Origin: Pseudomonadota bacterium | GTDB taxonomy: Bacteria > Desulfobacterota > Desulfobulbia > Desulfobulbales > SURF-16 | Length of the DNA stretch: 9,036 nucleotides | Assembly: GCA_030597865.1 (NCBI GenBank) | Contig: JAUVQZ010000114.1 | Span: forward strand, 1-9,036 | Reading direction: 5' to 3' | Shown here: positions 1-5,072 of the stretch, in pieces | How the letters are laid out: each line of letters begins with the position of its first letter | How positions within the stretch are numbered: the first letter of the stretch is position 1 | The notes under the pieces: generated by a model | Database searches by the model: none | Seen by the model: the letters and a program-made list of their open reading frames with translations, nothing else | What the model was told of the DNA's origin: nothing | Made by a program: the position numbers and the translations under genes

Positions 1-162
1 AGACTGGAAAAAGAGTTAATGCTTTGATATTATTTACAATAACAAACAACGATGACACAGATTATTGAACACTACCTTTCGAGGACACCTTGCGAAATCG
101 ATTATTATCGATACAGTTTCCATTTGCCTGTGAGCACCGATATAAAATGGCTCAACCGCGAT

Positions 163-408
163 TCAGCGGCAGTTAACAATATTTGCCGTTTGCGACTTCA
201 GTTCAAAAACGACCTTGGCCTGCCTGTCGCGCAGTTGCTGCATGACCTGACCGACTTTATTCTCCAGCGCTCCGTCGACATTGCCCCAATCGTTCCCATC
301 TCTGGTGACAAACTCCTGGATCAGATTCTGCAACGTTTCCGGATCGAGCTCCTCGTAGGGGACTGCGACTCCTTCTTCGTGCGAACCGACCGTTTTATTC
401 TCTGACAT
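163..408 (-). CDS. YheU/UPF0270 family small protein
   Basis: This is a conserved small protein of about 81 residues and unknown biochemical role. What I see: a core beginning VPYEELDPETLQNLIQEF, followed by a TRDGNDWG segment, a LENKVGQVMQQL helix and a C-terminal VVFELKSQTANIV strand. This order matches the YheU (UPF0270) family, typified by IPW..L.PETL.NLIE.FV.REGTDYG, then LE.KV..V..QL and a final VNI. The family is usually 70-90 residues and the length fits. I chose the ATG at 406-408 because GAGGAG lies 5 bases upstream; an earlier in-frame TTG (420) would place that Shine-Dalgarno inside the gene. It is the last of three minus-strand genes, 88 bp after the DsrE gene. Family assignment is confident from sequence pattern; function is unknown. 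Confidence 0.85.
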   Translation of the reverse strand: MSENKTVGSHEEGVAVPYEELDPETLQNLIQEFVTRDGNDWGNVDGALENKVGQVMQQLRDRQAKVVFELKSQTANIVNCR

Positions 409-468
409 GACTCTCCTCAACTAACATGAAAGGTGTAAAGTCCGCTTTTGGCTTTTGTTCTGTTTTAG

Positions 469-491
469 TAATAGGGGTCAGACCACGATTT
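469..491. repeat. GGGGTCAGACC-type dispersed repeat remnant
   Basis: The intergenic sequence TAATAGGGGTCAGACCACGA starts here, just past the stop of the DsrE gene. From memory, this GGGGTCAGACC core recurs in many proteobacterial genomes next to REP-associated (Y1/IS200-like) tyrosine transposases. Only one copy is in the window and no transposase is adjacent, so this is a resemblance and not a demonstrated repeat. Confidence 0.35.
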
Positions 492-496
492 CCTGC

Positions 497-814
497 TTAA
501 AAAGTGAGAAGCCGATCGCTTTTGACTATTAATTCGTACAAACCCGTTTGTTTACCGCGACGATGGTATCCATCCTCCACTCCATGGAGGTCAAGGCACT
601 TGCCTCAGGCCAGCAAAACGCCTTCTGAGAGAGTGAACAATTTTGCCTGATCCAAAAGAGGAAAGTCTTGTGTTGCCAGTTTGCGGTAAGAAACGGATGG
701 GCCATTAAGAAAAATGGTTACATCGTCCATCTTTTCAAGCATGAGATTTCCCATGCGAAAGACATTCCATAAAATTTCTGGATTATCACTACATGCAACC
801 AAGGTGATATTCAT
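497..814 (-). CDS. DsrE-family selenoprotein (in-frame TGA read as selenocysteine)
   Basis: DsrE/DsrF-like proteins are small cytoplasmic alpha/beta proteins that carry a redox or sulfur-relay cysteine. The start MNITLVACSDNPEILWNVFR and the following DDVTIFLNGPSV strand are typical of the family. After residue 69 (SEGVLLA) comes TGA (605-607), at the place where relatives have Cys in an LACGxC motif. Reading through gives U70-GKC, then LDLHGVEDGY and a C-terminus GLYELIVKSDRLLTF, ending at TAA (497-499). That last segment matches the family's usual L.ELV..AD.V.TF ending, so the reading is still coding after the TGA. The full product is 105 residues, a normal DsrE length; without read-through it would be 69. 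A SECIS-like hairpin follows the TGA. The ATG at 814 has AGGAAGAG upstream. The Sec reading is inferred but well supported; the alternative is a nonsense-mutated pseudogene. DsrE-like selenoproteins have been reported before in deltaproteobacteria. Confidence 0.85.
574..607 (-). promoter_or_regulatory. Bacterial SECIS element with Sec TGA
   Basis: On the minus strand the TGA (607-605) is followed by 14 bases and then a hairpin. Its stem is CCTCCA (590-585) paired with TGGAGG (579-574), all Watson-Crick, closing a 5-nt loop TGGAG. There are 20 bases between the TGA and the loop. Bacterial SECIS elements lie in the coding region just after the UGA, with a short apical stem, a small loop containing G in its first two positions, and roughly this spacing; SelB binds the loop. 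All of these properties are visible. A weak GGC/GCC mini-hairpin lies between the TGA and the main stem. Confidence 0.75.
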
Positions 815-837
815 GATTTTCTCTTCCTGTATAAAAA

Positions 838-866
838 ATTAGATGCGAATTTTATAGTGCCATCAA
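838..866 (-). promoter_or_regulatory. Putative sigma-70 promoter for the DsrE selenoprotein gene
   Basis: Reading the minus strand, TTGATG (866-861) and TCTAAT (843-838) are separated by exactly 17 bases. They match the -35 and -10 consensus at 4/6 and 5/6 positions. The predicted start would lie near 831, leaving a leader of about 17 nt before the ATG at 814 that includes the Shine-Dalgarno. This suggests the selenoprotein gene can be transcribed independently of the gene upstream. A TTGTC/GACAA inverted repeat (876-889) sits just upstream and could be a regulator site, but that is speculative. Confidence 0.45.
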
Positions 867-894
867 TGCCCTATCTTGTCCTGAGACAATCAGC

Positions 895-1119
895 TTAATG
901 GGAGGTTTGATTCCAATTAAGGTCCGGGGATATTGGGGAGAATTGTGCACAACGGGCGCAGAACTCATAAGCACTGTCAAACATTTCCGGCTCAAAGGTC
1001 TGGCTCGTATCGGAGATCACCCGATTGTCGAGATAGACCATTATTTCCTGCTCCGCATTGGGGCAGACACCTTTCTTGCGAAAGTGTTTACAGGTCCGCG
1101 GATCTATCATCTTATTCAT
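895..1119 (-). CDS. Small four-cysteine protein, putative metal-binding, unknown function
   Basis: I do not recognise this 74-residue protein as a named family. It has cysteines at positions 10, 19, 54 and 57: a TCKHFRKKGVC block near the N-terminus and a CARC pair near the C-terminus, with a histidine at 12. Two separated cysteine pairs are typical of a zinc- or iron-sulfur-binding site. There is no signal peptide and no membrane segment. I chose the ATG at 1117-1119 because GGAGAGG lies 8 bases upstream; the in-frame ATG at 1140 would bury that site. It is divergent from tex and lies 80 bp upstream of the DsrE selenoprotein gene on the same strand, so a shared thiol/redox role is possible but not shown. 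Confidence 0.6.
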   Translation of the reverse strand: MNKMIDPRTCKHFRKKGVCPNAEQEIMVYLDNRVISDTSQTFEPEMFDSAYEFCARCAQFSPISPDLNWNQTSH

Positions 1120-1250
1120 CTTCTCACCCTCTCCGATCAAGGTTTTCTGGTTGCCCTGTTAAGTTTAAACATGAATGATAGCACAACAACAAGGCCATAT
1201 TAAATCAAAAAGAAATGGCGCGGACGACCAAATATGAATAGAAGACAATC

Positions 1251-3374
1251 ATGAATCAACATCAGGAAATCATTGCTCGGGAGCTACAGATTAAGGGCGG
1301 CCAGGTGGCGGCTGTTGCCAGTCTGTTGGATGACGGTGGCACGGTGCCCTTTATTGCCCGCTACCTCAAAGAGGCCACGGGCCTGCTGGATGAGATGCAG
1401 ATCACTGCGGTCCGGGACCGGTTGCTGCAGCTGGCTGAACTGGACAAGCGGCGGCAGGCGATCATTACCTCCCTGACCGAGCGCGACCTGCTGGACCCGA
1501 AGCTGCAACAGGCAGTCCTTACGGCACCCAGTCTGACTGTCCTTGAGGATATCTACCTGCCCCACCGCCCCAAGCGGCGAACGAGAAGCATCATTGCCAT
1601 GGAAAAGGGCCTGGAGCCGCTGGCCCGCGCCATCTTTGGGCAGAATCAGGCGCCTCTTAAAGCAGAGAAATTCATCAACCCGGCAAAAGATGTCTCCGGC
1701 GTGGATGAGGCTCTGGCTGGAGCCCGCGACATTATTGCCGAATGGATCAACGAAGATTCTGCGGTTCGGGCCGGGCTGCGGCAGCTCTTTAGCCATAAGG
1801 CCCTGATCACCTCCAAGGTGGTCAAAAAGAACCAGGAGGCGGGCAGCAAATTCCGCGACTATTTCGCCTGGCAGGAACCGGCAGCCAAGGCGGCTGGCCA
1901 TCGGTTGCTTGCCATGTTGCGCGGCGAAAACGAGAAGGTGCTGACCCTGGCCGTGCGCCCCCCGGAAGATGCGGCCTTTGCCCTGTTGCGAAAAAAATAT
2001 GTGAAGGGCAGCAGTGCCGCAGCTGAGCAGGTCAACCTTGCTGTGCAGGACAGCTATAAACGGCTCCTTGCTCCGTCCCTGGAAAACGAGCTGCGCACCA
2101 AGCTCAAAGAGCAGGCGGATCAAGAGGCGATCAAGGTCTTTGTCGATAATTTGCGGGAGTTGCTGCTGGCCTCGCCCCTGGGCCGCAAACGGGTTATGGC
2201 CCTTGATCCGGGTTTTCGGACCGGCGCCAAGCTGGTCTGCCTGGACGCCCAGGGCCAGCTCCTGCACTTCACCACCATCTATCCCACCATGTCTGCCAAA
2301 CAGAGCCAGGAGGCAGGCTCGATCGTCAGCGACCTATGCCGCAAACACAAAATTGAGGCCATTGCCATTGGCAACGGCACTGCCGGTCGGGAGACTGAGG
2401 CCTTTGCTCGGGCTTTGGGCCTGGGGCCGGAGATAATCATCACCATGGTGGATGAGAGCGGTGCCTCGATCTACTCGGCCTCGGAAACGGCCCGGGCGGA
2501 ATTCCCCGACCATGACCTCACCGTGCGCGGTTCTGTCTCCATTGGCCGCCGCCTCCAGGACCCTTTGGCTGAACTGGTGAAGCTTGACCCCAAGGCCATT
2601 GGCGTTGGCCAATACCAGCATGACGTCAATCAGACGGCCCTCAGAAAGAGCCTGGACGACACGGTGGCAAGCTGTGTAAATAATGTCGGCGTGGAGCTCA
2701 ACACGGCCAGCGCCGAGTTGCTGGCCCATGTCTCCGGCCTGGGGCCGGTGTTGGCCCAAAACATTATCACATACCGGAATGAAAATGGCCCCTTTGCCAG
2801 TCGAAAAAAGGTGCTGAAGGTGGCGCGTCTGGGGGCCAAGGCCTTTGAGCAATGCGCCGGTTTTTTACGGATCCAGGGCGCTAAAAACCCCCTGGATGCC
2901 AGCGCCGTTCATCCTGAGCAATACCGGATCGTCGAGCAGATGGCCAAGGATTGCGGCTGCAAGGTCATTGATCTCATCGAAGACCAGGAGATCAGGGGGA
3001 AGATCGACATCAAGCGCTATGTCAGCGCTACCGTGGGTCTGCCGACCTTAAACGATATCATCAGCGAGCTTGCCAAGCCGGGCCGCGACCCCAGGCAGTC
3101 CTTCAGCGTATTCTCCTTTGCTGAAGGGGTTAACAGTATGGATGACCTGCACGAGGGCATGCGGCTGCCTGGTCTTATCACCAATGTCACCAAATTCGGG
3201 GCCTTTGTCGATATCGGCGTCCACCAGGATGGCTTGGTTCACATCAGTCAACTGGCCGACCGCTTTGTCAAGGATCCAGGCGACGTGGTCAAGGTCCGCC
3301 AACAGGTAATGGTCCGGGTGCTTGAGGTTGATGCCAAGCGCAAAAGGATTTCGCTTTCGATGAAGGAAGGATGA
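1251..3374 (+). CDS. tex: Tex-family RNA-binding transcription accessory protein
   Basis: Tex is a cytoplasmic nucleic-acid-binding protein found in most bacteria and linked to transcription and RNA metabolism. At 707 residues this copy is slightly shorter than E. coli YhgF (773). The domain order is complete. A helical Tex N-terminal region covers about residues 5-190, including PFIARYLKEATGLLDE and DIYLPHRPKRRTR. A YqgF/RNase H-like domain starts near residue 316 (MALDPGFRTGAKLVCLD). A helix-hairpin-helix region starts near 496 (GLGPVLAQNIITYRNENGPF). A C-terminal S1 domain runs from about 636 to 707 (GLITNVTKFGAFVDIGVHQD, then DGLVHISQLADRFV and KRISLSMKE). The start is weakly marked (AGAAGA upstream), but it is the first ATG in this frame and gives a canonical N-terminus. 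The stop region carries the Shine-Dalgarno of the next gene. Confidence 0.97.
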   Translation: MNQHQEIIARELQIKGGQVAAVASLLDDGGTVPFIARYLKEATGLLDEMQITAVRDRLLQLAELDKRRQAIITSLTERDLLDPKLQQAVLTAPSLTVLEDIYLPHRPKRRTRSIIAMEKGLEPLARAIFGQNQAPLKAEKFINPAKDVSGVDEALAGARDIIAEWINEDSAVRAGLRQLFSHKALITSKVVKKNQEAGSKFRDYFAWQEPAAKAAGHRLLAMLRGENEKVLTLAVRPPEDAAFALLRKKYVKGSSAAAEQVNLAVQDSYKRLLAPSLENELRTKLKEQADQEAIKVFVDNLRELLLASPLGRKRVMALDPGFRTGAKLVCLDAQGQLLHFTTIYPTMSAKQSQEAGSIVSDLCRKHKIEAIAIGNGTAGRETEAFARALGLGPEIIITMVDESGASIYSASETARAEFPDHDLTVRGSVSIGRRLQDPLAELVKLDPKAIGVGQYQHDVNQTALRKSLDDTVASCVNNVGVELNTASAELLAHVSGLGPVLAQNIITYRNENGPFASRKKVLKVARLGAKAFEQCAGFLRIQGAKNPLDASAVHPEQYRIVEQMAKDCGCKVIDLIEDQEIRGKIDIKRYVSATVGLPTLNDIISELAKPGRDPRQSFSVFSFAEGVNSMDDLHEGMRLPGLITNVTKFGAFVDIGVHQDGLVHISQLADRFVKDPGDVVKVRQQVMVRVLEVDAKRKRISLSMKEG

Positions 3375-3379
3375 AAATA

Positions 3380-3664
3380 ATGGAAAATACAGATGCAATT
3401 ACCAATTTATTGAAACAGCATAAGGCTGATATTTCTGCAGTGAAGGCCAACAAGATCCTGGTGGCTCTTGGGCTGCTCTTGGAAAAAGAACGGCCCAGTT
3501 CCAAATATGCCGGTAAGATGAAAAAGTACAAGGCCCTGAGCGACCAGGGACTTGAGTACGGGGTAAATGTCGAGAACCCAAACAGTCCGGGCCAGACCAC
3601 TCCGCATTATTTCATCGATACCTTTGAGCAGTTACTGGTGTTGATCCAACAAGGGGTGAAATAA
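3380..3664 (+). CDS. Small conserved-looking protein coupled to tex, unknown function
   Basis: This gene encodes 94 residues. I chose the ATG at 3380 because AAGGAAGG at the end of tex lies about 9 bases upstream; the ATG at 3371, overlapping the tex stop, is too close to that site. The N-terminal half is helical (LLKQHKADISAVKANKILVA) and runs into LGLLLEKERPSS. The second half contains KYKALSDQGLEYGVNVENPN and ends PHYFIDTFEQLLVLIQQ. The pattern of a helix, a basic loop and a 'ltekGleyGvn' turn recalls small winged-helix modules such as the C-terminal region of phage KilA/antirepressor proteins. That comparison is from memory and weak. There are no cysteines, signal peptide or membrane segment. 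Its position suggests co-transcription and translational coupling with tex. Confidence 0.75.
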   Translation: MENTDAITNLLKQHKADISAVKANKILVALGLLLEKERPSSKYAGKMKKYKALSDQGLEYGVNVENPNSPGQTTPHYFIDTFEQLLVLIQQGVK

Positions 3665-3782
3665 GATTCATCATGAATTGCCATGAAATTTGGATGAGTT
3701 GCCTCTCTTGCTCCATAGTTTCCCAATTCAGCCCTGAACAAGCAGGGAGTTGGGCAAGGGAAAGAGCATTATGGCATGTCTG
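3665..3782. other. Intergenic, no gene seen
   Basis: This stretch follows the tex operon and leads into a gap of about 520 bp that is otherwise filled by two repeats annotated separately. It has a short ATTCAT/ATGAAT palindrome soon after the stop codon but no GC-rich stem with a T-tract, so I cannot point to a terminator. No coding pattern is visible. Confidence 0.5.
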
Positions 3783-3887
3783 CCCCTCACCCTAACCCTC
3801 CGGAGTCTCCCTTCGGTCGCTTACCTCCCCGAGGAGAGGGGACTAAAAGCTCCCTCGCCCCCTTGGGGAGAGGGTTGGGGTGAGGGG
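3783..3887. repeat. CCCTCACCC-type long inverted repeat
   Basis: The left arm CCCCTCACCCTAACCCTC (3783-3800) is the reverse complement of the right arm GAGGGTTGGGGTGAGGGG (3870-3887) over 18 positions. The single difference still allows a G-U pair. A second, inner pairing (CTCCCC with GGGGAG-type runs) lies between them. Elements of the form CCCTCACCC...GGGTGAGGG are common dispersed intergenic repeats in proteobacterial genomes. Transcribed, it would form a strong hairpin and could stop readthrough from the tex operon, though there is no T-tract. A short GACGC-ATA-GCGTC hairpin follows at 3952-3964. The open reading frame spanning this repeat is not a gene. Confidence 0.75.
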
Positions 3888-3986
3888 AATGTTCGGTTAA
3901 CCAGACAAGGTCTTATCCCCGCCACAGTAAAAAGAAACAAAACACTTTAACGACGCATAGCGTCATTTCGGCAAAGGTGACACCCA

Positions 3987-4153
3987 CTAGGAGGCTGTCC
4001 GAGAATAGCTCGCCGACTTCAAAGCTGGAGAAGTTTGCCCATTTTTCCGCTAATTTTCGTCTAATAGCGCAGCTATTGCCCGAAAATGATCGAAGAACTG
4101 GTCTAAATTTTCCAACTTTTCGCTACGACTTCTATTCTCGGACAGCCTCCTAG
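3987..4153. mobile_element. MITE-like palindromic element, 167 bp
   Basis: The ends are perfect 22-bp inverted repeats: 3987-4008 begins CTAGGAGGCTGTCCGAGAAT and 4132-4153 is its exact reverse complement. The interior is also an imperfect palindrome when folded on itself, with matching blocks such as CCATTTTT/AAATTTTC-type tracts and a centre of AATAGC-GCA-GCTATT. The whole element can therefore form one long hairpin. It has no coding capacity. The CTAG at each end could be a 4-bp target duplication (the YTAR target used by some IS5-family elements), but CTAG is its own reverse complement and cannot be told apart from the repeat. I infer a non-autonomous element moved by a transposase encoded elsewhere. 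It ends 35 bp before ywbE, so any operon promoter lies within or upstream of it. Confidence 0.8.
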
Positions 4154-4188
4154 TCCGTGATGAAACTTAAATAAGGACCACTCCCCCC

Positions 4189-4386
4189 ATGAATAACATA
4201 CCCCGAAGCGACATTAAACCCGGTCTCCAGGTTGCCATCGTCCTCAAACAGGACCAGCGCTCCGGAAAACTCACGACAGGCATTGTCAAAGATATTTTGA
4301 CCAAATCCCCCAGCCATCCCCATGGCATCAAGGTTCGCCTGGAAGGCGGGGCAGTGGGGCGGGTCAAAAAGATTGGAGAGGTATAA
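4189..4386 (+). CDS. ywbE: YwbE-family conserved protein
   Basis: This 65-residue protein matches the YwbE family, named from Bacillus subtilis, very closely. Visible landmarks are RSDIKPGLQVAIVLKQDQRS at the start, then GKLTTGIVKDILTKSP, SHPHGIKVRLEGG and a final VGRVKKI. These are nearly the family consensus from end to end, and the length is normal. The compact, strand-rich pattern suggests a small beta-barrel, but the biochemical function is not known to me. AAGGA lies about 12 bases upstream of the ATG. Its TAA overlaps the ATG of the next gene by one base (TAATG), a common sign of translational coupling. It sits directly downstream of a MITE-like element. Confidence 0.92.
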   Translation: MNNIPRSDIKPGLQVAIVLKQDQRSGKLTTGIVKDILTKSPSHPHGIKVRLEGGAVGRVKKIGEV

Positions 4387-5072
4387 TGGCCCAGCCATGG
4401 CGGGTAGTTGACAGTATTGATACCGATGAGGGCCTTCTCGATCTCCGCCAGCGGGGCGAGCGGGATTTTCTGATCACCATTGATAACCGGGTGCTGATGA
4501 ACTCCTCGGCCAATATGTCCGAGATCGTCCTGTCGGAGCTGGCCTGTGCGCCCCTGAAGGATAAAAAGAGGCCCCGGGTACTGGTGGGTGGCCTGGGCAT
4601 GGCCTTCACCCTGAAGGCGGCCCTTGATAATCTGCCGGCTGATGCCGAGGTGGTGGTGGCGGAACTCAACCCGATCATGGTCACCTGGTGCCAGGGGCCT
4701 ATTAGCCATTTAACCGGCAACGCCGCCAGCGACCCGCGGGTGACGGTGGTGATTGCTGACGTGGCCCAGGTTATCCGTGATGCGGCCACCAAGGGCAAGG
4801 GGCAGCGCTTTGATGCCATCATTCTTGACCTGTACGAAGGCCCCTATGAGGGCGATAAGGGCCGGGGCGCCTATCTCTACGGCAAGAAGGCCCTTGCAAC
4901 AAGCAATGCGGCCTTGACGGCGGGCGGCGTCTTTGCGGTGTGGTCCGAAGATCCGGACAAGGCCTTTGAAAAACGACTGCAGGCTGCCAAGCTCCCCTTT
5001 AACCGCCAACGGCCGGGCCGGGGCGGGCGCCGCCATGTGGTTTATATCGCCAGGAAAACGGCCAAGGGATGA
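4386..5072 (+). CDS. Spermidine-synthase-like / SAM-dependent methyltransferase-fold protein
   Basis: This 228-residue protein has the Rossmann fold of the spermidine synthase/methyltransferase superfamily. Visible motifs are VLVGGLGMAFTLKAAL (residues 66-80), the glycine-rich nucleotide-binding loop; VVVAELNP (90-96), whose glutamate normally contacts the ribose; VIADV (122-126); and DAIILDLYEGP (143-153), at the position of the catalytic-site strand. The N-terminal strands (GLLDLRQRGERDFLITIDNR) resemble the short beta domain of spermidine synthases. It is shorter than typical spermidine synthases (about 280-300) and its DLYEGP replaces the usual D-S-x-DP active-site motif. A true aminopropyltransferase activity is therefore doubtful, and its substrate is unknown. 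It overlaps ywbE by 1 base and ade by 4, so it is the middle gene of a coupled operon. Confidence 0.8.
   Translation: MAQPWRVVDSIDTDEGLLDLRQRGERDFLITIDNRVLMNSSANMSEIVLSELACAPLKDKKRPRVLVGGLGMAFTLKAALDNLPADAEVVVAELNPIMVTWCQGPISHLTGNAASDPRVTVVIADVAQVIRDAATKGKGQRFDAIILDLYEGPYEGDKGRGAYLYGKKALATSNAALTAGGVFAVWSEDPDKAFEKRLQAAKLPFNRQRPGRGGRRHVVYIARKTAKG

Noticed and set aside
97..112. ATCGAT-TATT-ATCGAT inverted repeat downstream of the YheU gene
   Set aside because: A 6-bp AT-rich stem with no T-tract, too weak to call a terminator.
52..405. Plus-strand open frame of 117 codons
   Set aside because: It is antisense to the YheU-family gene, which has a clear family match and a good ribosome site; the plus frame has neither.
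605..814. The 69-residue DsrE protein as a complete gene
   Set aside because: Homology continues past the TGA in the same frame to a normal family C-terminus, and the TGA sits at the conserved cysteine, so the short version is a truncation artefact.
898..1203. Plus-strand open frame of 101 codons opposite the four-cysteine gene
   Set aside because: No Shine-Dalgarno and no recognisable pattern; the minus frame has GGAGAGG spaced correctly and paired cysteines.
1284..2267. Long minus-strand open frame (327 codons) inside tex
   Set aside because: It is antisense to an unambiguous Tex protein and arises from high-GC codon use; its translation has no domain pattern.
3750..3950. Plus-strand frame of 66 codons
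   Set aside because: It lies across the CCCTCACCC inverted repeat, and its proline-, leucine- and glycine-rich product simply mirrors the repeat.
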